NCBI GenBank assembly: GCA_020746995.1
Contig: JAGPXD010000003.1
Location: 6,386,001-6,450,000, forward strand
Reading direction: 5' to 3'
Length of the DNA: 64,000 bases
From: Plectosphaerella cucumerina
Taxonomy: Eukaryota > Ascomycota > Sordariomycetes > Glomerellales > Plectosphaerellaceae
The position numbers and the translations under genes are program-made. This document shows, piece after piece, positions 34,446 to 45,553 of this stretch (position 1 is the first letter of the stretch; every line of letters starts with the position of its first letter). The notes below the pieces were generated by a model. That model ran no database searches. It was given only the letters and a program-made list of their open reading frames with translations, and was not told where the DNA came from.

Positions 34446-34880
34446 CTACCTCGCCGAGCGGCCCGTCGACAAATGGCACCTTGTAGGCCTGTCTATAGGA
34501 TACTCCCTGGCCACGGCTCGAATAAAAGACCGCTTTGTCTTGCGCTTCCTACCCACGGAAGAAAGCCACTGTTGCGTTCGGAACTGCACCATCGGGTATA
34601 TCTCCAGCATGTCCTCGTCCATGATGGGTACCACGAGGGAGTATCCCTGTAGGACATCGAGATCGTCCTCAAAGGCCTCCTCATCGCTGTCACTGTAACA
34701 TTCCTCGCTGTCACTATCGCTATCCTTAAGCCCTGTGACGAGGGTCCGGCCAGGTTGTTGACATGTCGCGGAGAGTGCGAACGTGTCTCGCGGTGTGGGG
34801 ATGCGGCCCAGGATCTGCTTCAAGATTTCGGGAGGCAGGTCTAGGATGACCGGTTCGGAGCCATCGCGTTTTTATCGCGG
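34446..34880 (-). pseudogene. F-box protein fragment
   Basis: The minus strand reads VILDLPPEILKQILGRIP then TPRDTFALSATC, a classical F-box start (LPxEILxxIL). It continues in the same frame through an acidic Ser/Asp run (DSDSDSEECYSDSDEEAFED) to a stop at 34446. Upstream in the same frame a stop occurs just before the F-box, and no ATG is available, so the 5' end is missing or the gene is broken. It is not closely related to the F-box/ankyrin family of this window. Confidence 0.6.
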
Positions 34881-35870
34881 TCCTTCGGCTTTCTTCGCTG
34901 TCTCCTGTCAGCGGCTGCGGCTTGAGGCACGCGAGTGCGAAGCATACCATGTCGAGTACAAAATCTCGGCATCGCTTGGAGTAGCAAGGCTGTGGCCATT
35001 GCAAGAGAGGGCCCCTGGGAGGATCGAACGTGACGCGACATCAGCTCTCCCCCATTGAAGAAAGAAATACAACCGTTAGTATACTTGAGCACTGACTAAT
35101 TCGCTCAGGGTGCCAGATCTGGCAGCTGAGCGAAGGAGACAATGAGCAGTCCATCGGCATAGTCTACTACGTTTTGTTGGTGCATGCCGCGGGCGCTTTA
35201 GCCTGACCAAATACTCCTTTCACGGTGCGGTCTTGAACAGGAGCCTTAAGGTGGCAGAGGGGATGGTCTGTAGCTGGTCCCGCAAGAGATAGCAAGATGG
35301 AGACGAATGGACAGTCGACATGTTCCTCCTACCTTCTGAGACTGAATCGCGGGTCGGACCTTCGGGCTGTTTGGACGATGCCAACTAAGTGGACAATAAC
35401 TAACCCCCCGTGGCGGTACAGTGAGCCATGACGCGATCCACAGCAGGGACGGTCGTATTCCATCTACGCAGACAGTCCATCTGTGTAGCCATTCAACGCC
35501 AGGTCTAGGGACGCGGGGTCTAGAGGCGCGACGCAACAGATCCAGGGAGACGTCCAGTCTAGTCCAGGAATGCAGGCAGACCATATACGCTGCCGTTCAA
35601 CAGCAGGTCCTACGACCCCGACGTCGACGGTTCCCATTCCAGGACCTGCTGCGTCCCGGACTGACTGCGTCCATGATACCGGCATCCGGTAGCATACGCC
35701 ACGAGATTCGCCACAGGCGGTGGTCCCATCTCTTACTAGCCTCGTACCTTTTATCTCGGTCAAGCTCCGGGGTATCATTATTGTGGCTATTACTGCTGTT
35801 GTGTTGTTTATCGGTCTATCGATCGGTCTCGGTCGGTCGGGTTTGTTTCCGATCACTAGGTTTTATCTTT

Positions 35871-35976
35871 TCGGTCGGAGTGGTCTTCGGTCGGAGTGGT
35901 CTTCGGTCGGAGTGGTCTGCGATGGGAGTGGTCTGCGATGGGAGTGGTCTGCGATGGGAGTGGTCTGCGATGGGAG
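35871..35976 (+). repeat. 16-bp minisatellite, about 6.6 copies
   Basis: Three units of TCGGTCGGAGTGGTCT are followed by three and a half of GCGATGGGAGTGGTCT, so the array consists of two blocks of homogenised variants. Frames running through it are not supported as genes. Between 34890 and 36128 I see no other feature. Confidence 0.92.
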
Positions 35977-36128
35977 ATAATCGTATCGCTCGAGTGCTTC
36001 TTATCGACTGAAGGCTTTGTCACGTGATGAAGCGGGGTTGGTGTTCTTTTGCAAAGTCCATAGGTACGTAAGGTGCCCAACATTAAGAGACTCCCCTTTC
36101 AACGAACAATCCCATTTTTAGCCTTATT

Positions 36129-36786
36129 ATGTTTGTGCTTAACAGCACATCTACCGATCACCCAGCTCTCCGCGGTGTCCTCAGCGATATTCAAAGTATA
36201 GCTAAACAGGCTGTATGTTTTTCCGAAGAGCTAGTGTATGTGCCAGGCAGGACAAATCTGATGAGGCTGCCTGCCTCCCACGCACCCCCTGCAATCAAAG
36301 AGCTCGACAAAATCGTCCATGAGAATGAAGTGCTAGTAAGAGGCCCAATATCGTTTAGCCTATACGTATGAGCTAACGGAGTCACAGCGAGAGGTTTTGT
36401 CTGAGTGGGCTGCTCAAAACGGACTGTGTATTGATCAAGAGGTTACACGCCAAGCATTTCAGGTTATCTGGCTTCAAGGTGGTGGTATATCATCAAAGGA
36501 AGATCGAGTCTCGCTCTACATCACCTTACCACGACCTAAAGAAAGGAGGAGTATCTCTATAAACGAGGCTGCTTCTCTCGAGGCTGAGGTCGAACCAGTC
36601 TCACAAGGGTTTGTTCAGAGAACTATAACGGATGGGCAGAAGGTCGGGTCAACGTTTAAATGCCACGTGGGAGACATTTTCATTCTTCGAGGAGGGGAGC
36701 AGCTTCATCTACTGGGTGTAGGTACCATCAAGCCACGGGACATCTGTGCTTTTGCAACTACGTTCCGGGCTACCGTGCTATTATAA
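36129..36786 (+). CDS. Orphan protein, 2 exons
   Basis: Exons 36129-36335 and 36388-36786 join in phase across a 52-nt intron (GTAAGA, branch GCTAACG, acceptor CACAG) to give 201 aa. The N-terminal half is helical (SDIQSIAKQAVCFSEELVYV); the C-terminal half alternates hydrophobic residues (RVSLYITLPRP, CHVGDIFILRGG, LHLLGVGTI), suggesting a beta-sandwich or barrel. No family is recognised. Its stop TAA (36784-36786) abuts the minus-strand stop of the convergent gene, and the two coding sequences overlap by six bases. Confidence 0.7.
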
Positions 36787-37649
36787 GAAAAGAATAGCAT
36801 CCAAGTCGGTCATCTGAAGCTCATCGTCCCAGCTTGCCTCGCCGTGTAGTGTCTCGTTCATGGCCTCGTCGGGAATCTGCCCGTCGAGGATTTGCGGTTC
36901 CCAAAACAAATCACCCAGGGCTAGTGACGGGATAAGCTCTCCAGAGCACAGGCGGTGCGCCATTCTGGGGAACCCGATTTCGGTAAGGACTTCATGAACA
37001 CTGAATGAATGCATCAGAACACGATATAATAGCTTGCCAGGGGACATACGCTATCTGATACCCTTCGGCCATGAGTATCTCACGGACTTTGGGTGCCGGA
37101 CATAAAATATTCGGTTGTGGCGGTTGTAGAGGACAGGCAACCGAGCCATCTGCTCCAAGCTTGTTGGCAACCAAGCGAACCAACAAGTCAGCATCGCTAG
37201 GACCTAACTCTGATGGTTTCCTCATTCTGAAGTTTTTCTCTGGGAACCGGTTAGCACTTGAAACTGGTGTGGGAAGAAGTCTCACCAGCCAGCGCATCGT
37301 ATACGCCCATTGCAGCGTCCCCCACTTGTGCCCAGAGACTGTCGACAATTAGGTTGACCAGTCTCGCGCCTTTTGCTGCTAGGTTCCGCCGACCGGTCTT
37401 CCTTCTGTCTTTGCATATGCTAACACAATCATCAAGAAACCGCCCAGTCCAAGCCTTCCTCCTGCATTCCGCAAGCTGCGTCATGAGTCTGGCTCTTGGG
37501 GCGCTCTTCTCCTTCTCTAGCCTTTCGGCCCTCTTGAGTATTTCATCTTGCCCTCGTGCGATTTTAGCTTGAAGTCTCTCGGCCATTTTCTCGACCTTGC
37601 TTTGACCTTTCCCTGTGGACGTGTCATCGTCGAGCGGAGAGCTGTTCAT
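36781..37649 (-). CDS. Orphan protein with N-terminal coiled coil, 3 exons
   Basis: Exons 37286-37649, 37050-37239 and 36781-37000 join in phase across 46- and 49-nt introns (GTGAGA..CCAG and GTATGT..TCAG) to give 257 aa. Residues about 15-75 form a basic/acidic coiled coil (KVEKMAERLQAKIARGQDEI...). A Lys/Arg-rich stretch (CKDRRKTGRRN) follows. The C-terminus is acidic (DELQMTDLDAIL). No DNA-binding motif is clear, and the basic stretch does not match bZIP spacing. The function is unknown. It converges with the gene at 36129-36786. Confidence 0.7.
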
Positions 37650-38088
37650 TGAGGACGCAGTGGTTCAAGGCGGGCGCTGTGGTTGTGGGTTCTGAGGGGT
37701 GTGTGGTGACTGATCGTGGCCGACCGACGTTTGCCAATGACGTGGATTAAATCACAAGAGCCTGCCAGTGAGGAGTGTGGGCTACACTACCACGCACTGT
37801 ATCTGGATGCTGGTATGGACCGTCCGGCCACTAACTGATGAACCCTCCAGAGGACGCGACCCACTGTTCTCCCTGCTCTATCTCCACTGCGTGAGAAGAG
37901 GCCCCGCCCTCTGTCGCCCTGGCAGCCTCTTGATCTTCACACTCGTAGCTGTCGCAAGCACAAGAGATTCATTATTACAAAGGAATACATTAACGTCATG
38001 TCGAAACCTTACGCAACCTCGAAAACAGCATCAAGGGCAGCCGTTCATTGATGCCCACCATCTTTTCCCATCCTTGGCGTTGTCCTGC

Positions 38089-38475
38089 CTACTGCGGTGT
38101 CAACGAGGTAAAATGGGGACAAGTGGCTAGGGAAAGGATAACAAACCTCCGCTTCTGGACGAACCCATGCGTCGCGACGAACCTCTTCCTCGCGGCGAAC
38201 CTCTGCTTCGGGGAGAGCCTCTGCTTTGCACTCCGAACCTTGACACCAAACGCTCTCAGAGCATTTAAGTAAGTTGCTTTGTCAAAAGAGACACGTTCGT
38301 AGTCGCCTCCAGGTCCATAGTCTTCCAATATGAGCTGTGCGTCGTCTTCTGGATCGTCGACGATGATGCCGTCTCCCGGTTCGAGGACTCGAGACTTCAA
38401 CTTTTTGAGCTTCCATTGTGGATCAGCGTACCGATTGATCGCTTCGAACTCGTATTCTCCAAATTCAAGCTGCAT
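38089..38475 (-). CDS. Orphan protein, possibly partial
   Basis: From the ATG at 38475 the frame gives 128 aa. The frame is open slightly upstream without an ATG, so a 5' exon may exist. The first ~85 residues look coding: LEFGEYEFEAINRY, LEPGDGIIVDDPEDDAQLI and ERVSFDKATYLNALRAFGV. The rest is basic with repeated RF motifs (QRLSPKQRFAARKRF) and may include unspliced intron. No family was recognised. Confidence 0.4.
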   Translation of the reverse strand: MQLEFGEYEFEAINRYADPQWKLKKLKSRVLEPGDGIIVDDPEDDAQLILEDYGPGGDYERVSFDKATYLNALRAFGVKVRSAKQRLSPKQRFAARKRFVATHGFVQKRRFVILSLATCPHFTSLTPQ

Positions 38476-38738
38476 TTTGCGCACGAATGCCGATGCTTAG
38501 GCAACGGTTCGCAAGACACAGGCGAATCCGGGGTGCTTATACCCTTGTCCGCCCAGCTGCTTCATGGGGGGATGGGCCCATAAATATTTCGTCGTTTTCA
38601 AATTTACTAAATAATAATGGGGCACCAGATCGCACTGGCATTTCGCCTCTCTATGATGCCAGAGGCAGCTGAGCTCTTGTCCCCCTTGCATCTGCATTTT
38701 AGGGTGACGCCTACTTTGTTGAACTTTTGACCTCAATT

Positions 38739-40508
38739 ATGGCGTGCACGCAGTCTCATATGATTCGAAGGGGAGCCTTTCTCGAGGTCAGTAAATCTCC
38801 AGCTATCCCTCACAAGCTTACTGACTAAACAGCTCGGCTCCCATGAAGGGAGCGCTGCCGATGACTCGAGTGATTCTGGCTGGACCACGGTGTCTCGAGA
38901 GTCTCTCTCCGATGACTTGTCGGCTGGAGCCGACAAGTACCTGGACGATACAACTGCGACAGGGTGGGCAGATGCCAATGACTCTGCTTCACCGTCCGTC
39001 TCAGGGGCCCATGACACACCGATGGACTCCCTCTTCAACACAAATGACGGAACCACCTCCCCTGACGAAGGAAGCCTGCCAGATACAGAGCCATCCGAGA
39101 CATCTTTCCCGACTTCAAGCCAGGATCCTCTGTCCAGCGTAACATTCAAGGAAGACGCCAGGAGGGACATCTCCACGTGGGCACTGGGCTGTCTTCCTGC
39201 TGGCCCTATCGATGGTGATACCTGGTCTCCGGTATATAATCCAACTGCTCGTTCGGGTTAAAATCTAACATGCGTATTGTGTAGCTCTCCCTCTCAATGA
39301 CTCTCTCTTCCACTCTCTCTGGCACGCGAGACTCGGGAAGCTACTCACCGTAAGTTAAGCGGGCCGTGTTTTGTGTTCACCAGCTGATTTTGTGTACGCT
39401 CTAGATTATTTGTGGAATCAAACTACCAAGCTTCGACCGTGCCTCCTTTCACTATGGTAGACAAGCTTTGCATTCGCAACCCTCAGCCGTACCTTGAGGA
39501 GCAGGCTGCCGAAAATTTCCGTCGATTGAGGATCAATGGGGAGATCATACTCTCCAAGGTGCCTTTGGCAAAAGTTGCGACATTGGCGGCAACGCTAGCA
39601 AAAGTCGGCTTCTCGCAGGTGAACTCAGGCCAAGACCCTATGGGGCAATGGGGAGTTTCCGGGTTGAAGCCAAACCGGCCGACACCGACATGCACTGAGA
39701 GGACGCATCATGGGCATGCAGCAGCGTCGATTGTTGCACAGGAGCGTTTTCTCCAACAGGTCCTTCAAGAGTCCCAACACGACGCCAACCGGTTGCCTGA
39801 GCTTCGAAAGACCCTCACGAACTACCCGGACCTTCGACTTCGTTTCGAAGCGCACCGTTTCCAATCGATTCTAAAGGCAAGTAACATGGCCTTGCATCTG
39901 AGTCTGACTCTAACTTTGTTCAGGCGGCCAGCGTCGATATCAAAGCAACGTTCCGTCGATACCTCAGGCAGTTCGCAATGTCTATGGACGAGGGGAACGG
40001 GCTAGAGACTCCGTCAGAGCTCATTTGGCTTCTCAACGAATACCCGCCGCCACGTAATTGCCCCGAAACACTAACCTATGTCGCCTTCGGTGGTCTTCTC
40101 CTCGAGTTAGCTGGCGGCGAATCGCTTGACCTCCCGTGCGAGGGAGTCACGTCTGATGACATCGACACCTGGCGTGCATGGTGCCAGAAGATCAGTGAGC
40201 CTCACGATTTGTGTCGACTTGTGATCGAACCGAGTCACACGTGGCACACCCTGTGCGTCTCGAAGCAGGACTTCAGTAACGGGCTCTGGGCAACCATACT
40301 CCTCTCTGAGGGAGCCAAGGCGTTAGAGGCATCCCTCCTCCCTAACCATCGTCTCATTCTGGTCTGTGAGACCGTTCTCGCCTGGCTCCGGGAGTTGTTG
40401 GCTGATGCTGGGGAGAAAGAGTGTTGGAGGGAGTTTGATACCGGAATCGGTGCTGTTGTGTTTCGATCGATGGTGGATGGCCAGGGCCCAGGCAAGAGAT
40501 CTAAGTAG
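38739..40508 (+). CDS. Orphan 522-aa protein, 5 exons, one GC-AG intron
   Basis: Exons 38739-38786, 38833-39231, 39285-39349, 39405-39876 and 39924-40508 all join in phase, giving 522 aa. Introns are 46-55 nt. Three have GT donors (GTCAGT, GTATAT, GTAAGT); the fourth (39877-39923) has GCAAGT, and the nearby GT option would break the frame. The first ~150 residues are acidic and Ser/Thr-rich (disordered). From about residue 180 the protein is globular with helical segments (LEEQAAENFRRLRINGEIIL, LPELRKTLTNYPDLRLRF, LRQFAMSMDE, LILVCETVLAWLRELLADAG). No known domain is recognised, and there is no signal peptide or membrane helix. Five consistent splice junctions argue strongly that it is real and intact. 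Confidence 0.82.
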
Positions 40509-41660
40509 TAAATCCCAGCAGTATTCATGACGACACTGACCAAGTGCGGGCAGCACCGAGCTCCGAAAATGGATGTCTTCCCCGCTGTCGCTTGATGCAA
40601 AGCGCTGCACACGAAACACATCGGAAAATCAACTGATTGTGGCTGAATGAGGAGAGCTAAAGCCTGTCAAGAGACCGCACTCCATGGGACGGCCAGGGTG
40701 AACATAACGACGCCGACGTAGCCCCAGTATCCTCCACGTCATCAAGCTGTAGACAGACCCTCACCACCTGCAAACTAGTACATTGATGCACGATTTGACT
40801 TTGGCTTGAGAAGCCATGTCACTCGAGGCCGGCATCTCAATGAATAGACAATTTCCATCTCCATCATCCATCTAGGCTTCTCCACTTGCTTGGCTCCAGT
40901 ACGTCGTCAATGTCTGAGATTTCTCCTTCTCCGTCATCTGAGGTGTCCTGTTCTAGGTCAGCATACATGTTTCTGCCCTATCTACCGACTGAGCCTACTA
41001 ACAGGCTTGGATGCAGGAGGGAAGAGAGTCGGCTTTGATTGAGGCAGCATGATGGTCGAGGGGTAGTCAAGTCAAGAGGATGCTTTCTGTCCGATGAGGC
41101 GAGCAGGTTGGGTTGCCATGAGGGGAAACTGAAGCCTCTTTATACATACTGGATCATATCACTTCTTATGGAGTGCGGTGCCTGCCTTCAAGGTCAAGCT
41201 TGCAGGTTCCCCTGGCCGCCTTGGTGACGGCCCTTACAGACAGCATGATTCTGAAGCCACCAGGCCACGTTACAGACCAGCTCTAGTAGTCCTTCGGCCG
41301 CCTCTAGCACGCTCAGATGCGTCGATTGCCTCGATATTTGAACAGGGGCTGTTTGCTATATGCAGGCCCTAACAATGGGCCGAGAAGACTATTAAACAGC
41401 CTTTTTCTTGTCGCCATGCTCGTGACTTTATCTATCCGCTTCTTCTGAAGAGACGTTCTACCAGAGTGGTAATTTTTCAGCGCGAGGCAGAACGTCCAAG
41501 ATTTTACAAGCTGTTAGTCGGCTCCTTTGAGACGATATCAATGGATTTATCTGGAGCGTCGCAGAGTTCATGGGGGATCAGTTTGGTGTGTTGATATGTT
41601 GCCCCGTCCAGATTGACTCTCGCCTGCACATCACATCAACTCTCATCCTGCCAACTATCG
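40509..41660. other. No supported gene
   Basis: Only short frames without motifs on either strand. The region lies between the 522-aa orphan gene and the 18-bp minisatellite. Confidence 0.5.
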
Positions 41661-41716
41661 CCTCGCTAACTCTCGCCTAAAAATCAACTCTCACCTGCAC
41701 ATCAACTCTCGCCTGC

Positions 41717-41832
41717 ACTCTCGCCTGCACGTCCACTCTCGCCTGCACGTCCACTCTCGCCTGCACGTCCACTCTCGCCTGCACGTCCACTCTCGCCTGC
41801 ACGTCCACTCTCGCCTGCACGTCCACTCTCGC
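41717..41832 (+). repeat. 18-bp minisatellite, about 6.5 copies
   Basis: Perfect units of ACTCTCGCCTGCACGTCC, flanked by decayed units from about 41640. Being a multiple of three, the array stays open in several frames (for example RVDVQA repeats on the minus strand), which I treat as an artefact. Confidence 0.95.
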
Positions 41833-42223
41833 CATCTCTCGCCTCGTCATCTCTCGCCTTAACAACCCTCTCCCCCGCACCACCCCACCTGCCCTTTGTG
41901 TTTTTTCTGAATTCCTGCCCGACAGGATGACTCAACGCACTGCTTGTGCTACAATCCACATCACGTGCTAGGCAGTCACATGGGGCCAAATCATAATTCC
42001 GTAGCCGTTCACGATGCCCAACTGCCATGCTCGCAACCCAACGTCACGTCGTCGACAACTACATAATCTGGCACTTAAGCACTCCGATCAATACAGCTGC
42101 GCCCTGGAAAAGAACTCCGAAAGCACCTTTGAAGCAGTGAACCGTGAAGGGCTCCCAGGCACGATAGCTAGGCCCAGTGGCGCGGTGCAGTCTTTCCAAT
42201 GGTACGTTTCCTGATTGACCAGC

Positions 42224-42490
42224 ATGACACCACTAACGTACGGTCTTATTCAGGATTTCGACCCGAAACCACTCGATCCCGAACAAGACTTCAACGGATC
42301 CAAGTCGACGCCTGACTTGGTCTATGGTGATGGCGGTTGGGTATATTGGAGAAACTGCGCATCAGTCACCCTCGCCAGGGCCGACGAGAACAAAGGCGAG
42401 AGAATACATAAAGAGAGCGGGAAGGCACGTCTTGCAAAAGGTCTGAAACTGATATTCATCGGAGACGGTGGCCAATTCAAACAAGATTGA
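42224..42490 (+). CDS. Possible small orphan protein
   Basis: An ATG-started frame of 88 aa: MTPLTYGLIQDFDPKPLDPE, then a Trp/Gly-rich strand (GDGGWVYWRNC) and a Lys-rich end. Composition looks coding. An upstream frame from 42014 with a good donor (GTACGT at 42202) and acceptor (TTCAG at 42255) could be a first exon, but it joins a different, less convincing frame. The end overlaps the 3' end of the minus-strand gene by 14 bases. Confidence 0.35.
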   Translation: MTPLTYGLIQDFDPKPLDPEQDFNGSKSTPDLVYGDGGWVYWRNCASVTLARADENKGERIHKESGKARLAKGLKLIFIGDGGQFKQD

Positions 42491-43564
42491 CCGTGCTGTT
42501 TATGTTCCACGGGGCATAGAGTTTTTCTTTGATAGCCACTCCTTCTCTGAAACCCAAGTTGAGACTTAGAATACCATCCTGGCGAGCATCGCCAGTCCAG
42601 ATGAGACTAACGCATGAGGTGTACTGGGAGCTTTGTGTCTTGAGCTCATATTCGCGTAATGGACTCCTTGCAAGCGCAATGCTTGTGGTTTCTCCCAGCA
42701 ACTCCAGAAGAGCTGCCCATGATGCGCCTTGCACGCTGAGGTCGGTGTTGGGGCGTAGTCTAGACCTGCCAACAAGAGCATACCGCATATCTCCATCAGT
42801 TTCGAGATGCAGCCCAAACAACTTCATAGCAATGAACTCGAGTTTGTTTGGGAGGATTGCCAAACTCATGAGGCAATGGATGCCTCCCCCTTGATCGTAC
42901 GGGAAAGTCATCGTTACTGAAGCTCCCATTTCCGTTGTTCTGATGGCGGTGCACAGATATGTAGGGAACACCAACTCGATTCCTGTCGCATTTCCTAGAT
43001 GTTGCTCGTCGGTAACGGTGGCAGGCTGTTCGCCATTCGTGGCAGAGCGAAGGTTGTCAGGGGATCTGGGAGGGTCGAGATCAACCTCTGGCTCTGGCTC
43101 CTCAACAGATGGCATTGGAGTCGATGATGGTGTTTGCCTCTCAATCTGAGCTGAGGTAGTAAAGTAAGCAGATGGTCTCCGAAGGCGTAGAGATGCTAGA
43201 ACTCACAACGAATCTTCGTCACGGCAGCAGCAAAGGTAGGGTGAGGTACAGTTTTGGCCAGCTCATTGGCGATAGCCACGCGAGACGGGATGGGTAATCG
43301 ATGGACAGCCTCGATGTCCGCCTGGTCATCTGTCCTCCCCACGTAATGTGTACGCAAGTCAAGCTCGGTGAGGAAATAAGACAACCAAGCCTGAAAGCCC
43401 GCTTCGCAGAATATCCTCTCTGTTGCGTTCTTGGGGCGGGTTTTCGCGACCTTCCACGCTTGTTTTGCGCCGTTCGGGGCCTTCTTCCGCGACCACTCCT
43501 TCGTGATGTGTCGTTGGAAGATGGCTGCAAAGTCCCGGTCGCGTATCGGGGTCTCGGGTGCCAT
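42477..43564 (-). CDS. Orphan protein, 2 exons
   Basis: Exons 43207-43564 and 42477-43150 join in phase across a 56-nt intron (GTGAGT, branch GCTTACT, acceptor CTCAG) to give 343 aa. The N-terminal ~115 residues are basic and helical, with Trp spacing (ITKEWSRKKAPNGAKQAWKV). An acidic Pro/Ser linker (PSVEEPEPEVDLDPP) follows. The C-terminal ~170 residues alternate hydrophobic residues (TGIELVFPTYLCTAI, ASVTMTFPYDQGGGI, SLIWTGD), suggesting a beta-rich globular domain. No family is recognised. A homopurine tract lies just upstream, where its promoter would be. Confidence 0.75.
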
Positions 43565-43639
43565 AGCAACCAAGGGACGAACAAGAATGGGGCAGGGAGA
43601 CAAGGCGGAAAAGAGGGGAATGGAAGAGTAGGAGATAAA

Positions 43640-43736
43640 GGGAAAAGTTGGGAGGTGGAAGGGAAGAGTTGGGAGGTGGAAGGGAAGAGTTGGGAAGCAG
43701 GAGGGAAGAGTGAGAGAGAGGGGAAAGGGAAGAGTT
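43640..43736 (+). repeat. Homopurine tract with ~21-bp repeats
   Basis: The plus strand is almost pure A/G (GTTGGGAGGTGGAAGGGAAGA repeated about three times with variants), interrupted only by isolated T pairs. Such mirror-like purine tracts can form triplex DNA. It lies about 80-170 nt upstream of the start of the minus-strand 343-aa gene. Confidence 0.85.
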
Positions 43737-43799
43737 TGAAAGCGGGGAAGGGTAAGAAGAGTTCATCAGGCGGGGAGGGCGGGGCCACGTATGCCGAGG

Positions 43800-44245
43800 G
43801 TACGTGACAGGTTTAGATCCACGCTAGTCTTAATTAGGGAAGCTCATGACATGCCTTGCCAGGGCGCCTTGACAACACCATGCGCTTCTGGGATTTCTCA
43901 CACGGTGTCACTGTGGACCCTCGTTGGGTTCGTGTACATACGATGTTGGAAGGCTTGACCACCAGAACACGCTTTGACGACTGCAAGGAGGCGATGGAGA
44001 CGATCGAGCGTAGCGACGAGGCCAAAGGGCACCCGCGCGCAGCTTCGAATTGATATATTTGTTTAAGTAATGACTGTGGCAGGCGGCCTCTAACTTCCGT
44101 GCGCTTTCCTTCAAAATCTCCGAATGACGAGGTATGATGGGCGAATGTATGCACCCATGCTGGCAAGATTCCGAGCGGGTCCGTGGACTGGCAGAAAGTA
44201 ACCTGGCAAGCGTGTGAAATTAGCGCTTGTCTGACAACGTCATGA
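43800..44245. other. No supported gene
   Basis: Two opposed frames of up to 138 codons overlap here, neither with motifs or splice extension. Confidence 0.4.
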
Positions 44246-44503
44246 GACACATGGAGCCTACTGCTTCAGCTATTTCTTGTAGTAATCCGAAGATACACAG
44301 GTGGGAGATTCACAATCAATCTTCCAAACCTTTCTGACTCCATTCTCGTCGAGCTTCGAGTCGAAATCGCAGGCATCGACGACGACGGGCAGGGGTTCAT
44401 AAGGGTTTGCGGCCATAGTGGGAAGTTCAGACTGAATGTCTCAGGCAGTTTAAAACAAGGGCGAGCTGTGCTGTACCGAGATGAACACTTCGATATCGTG
44501 TAA
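44246..44503 (+). other. Coding-like fragment without start codon
   Basis: An open frame of 85 codons with no ATG: a hydrophobic start (WSLLLQLFLVVIRRYTGGRF), then strand-like segments (SILVELRVEIAGIDDDGQGF, FIRVCGHSGKFRLNVSG) and an acidic end. Composition is clearly protein-like, so it may be the last exon of an unresolved gene or a relic. No family is recognised. Confidence 0.35.
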
Positions 44504-44725
44504 GAGGGTGACAGATGGCAGCACCCTCTTATACTACAATCCGGGTCCTTCCCCCGTCAGGCAGTATCTCCACTATTATTTAGTAAAACTGAAATTGACG
44601 AAATATATGTGGGTCTGTTCCTTTTGAGGAGCTGAGACCCCGCGTCGCCAGACGGTGCTCACCGCCCCTCCACCTCACCACTCCATCAACAAGTCACTGC
44701 CAGCTTCCGACCAGGCCGGACCAAC

Positions 44726-45553
44726 ATGGAGCCAATCCGTTCCACACGCTTCATCACTATAAGATCAACATACACGATTCCAGCTGGGCAAGAAGTTCAA
44801 AATTACAACTGGAAGGAGTCTGTAAGATTGAGCGTGGAGGCGTTTGAAGGCTTCACTGGTTGGACTGGCGACCTTTCTGGGAGCTACCGGACGTGGTGGC
44901 CTCACGATGGAGACCAAGAAGATCTGTCCAGATTCGACCAGCTCATTCCACTTCTTCAACAAGTGCCGCGAGAGCAGATCTACCCCCCTTTCAGCACTCC
45001 CGACCTGACACGATTCGATCCGACACCGGGTGGCGAGAAGATATTCTTGAAAGCTCCCAGACTGATTCACTGCCGCGACGACGAAGTGGCTCGACGACTC
45101 CTCGGCGAAGCCAAGATTTGGGAGATGATTCTTCGCAACCCGCACCGCAACTTGAGCAGCTACCTCGGCTGTGTCGTGGATAAAGGTCAGATCGTACGCC
45201 TGGCTTTCAAAGCGTACAACAAGTCGCTGTCTCACTACTATCGAGAGTCGACCGAGGTGTTTTCGACGCAGCAGCGGATCGACTGTATGAACCAGGTAGA
45301 GGCCGCCGCTACACATCTACACTCCCTAGGCTATGCGCACAATGACATCAGCCCGAGAAACATCATGTTTGACGACGACGGGCACGCCATCCTCATTGAC
45401 ATGGACTGTTGTGCGCCATTGGGGAGTCCGATACAAAAAGGGGGCCTGACCACTGGCTGGAAGGGGCCGATGACCGAAGGACAGAAGTTCTCCACGTCAT
45501 CGGCTGAGTGTGATAAGCTGGCGATTCAGGGAATCAGGGACTGTCTTTTCTGA
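44726..45553 (+). CDS. Small protein-kinase-like protein
   Basis: A single-exon protein of 275 aa. Kinase landmarks are: a Lys in IFLKAPRLIH (K109, VAIK-like), a Glu in LGEAKIWEMI (E128, helix C), HND at 205-207 replacing HRD, N212 in SPRNIMF, and D225 in LIDMD replacing DFG. A recognisable glycine-rich loop is missing, and the C-lobe is short, ending about 50 residues after the DMD motif. These reduced kinase-like proteins are common in ascomycete accessory regions; whether they phosphorylate protein or small molecules is unknown. It is related in style, though not closely in sequence, to the frameshifted kinase at 26.2-26.8 kb. The frame is intact and the ATG follows a plausible leader. Confidence 0.78.
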   Translation: MEPIRSTRFITIRSTYTIPAGQEVQNYNWKESVRLSVEAFEGFTGWTGDLSGSYRTWWPHDGDQEDLSRFDQLIPLLQQVPREQIYPPFSTPDLTRFDPTPGGEKIFLKAPRLIHCRDDEVARRLLGEAKIWEMILRNPHRNLSSYLGCVVDKGQIVRLAFKAYNKSLSHYYRESTEVFSTQQRIDCMNQVEAAATHLHSLGYAHNDISPRNIMFDDDGHAILIDMDCCAPLGSPIQKGGLTTGWKGPMTEGQKFSTSSAECDKLAIQGIRDCLF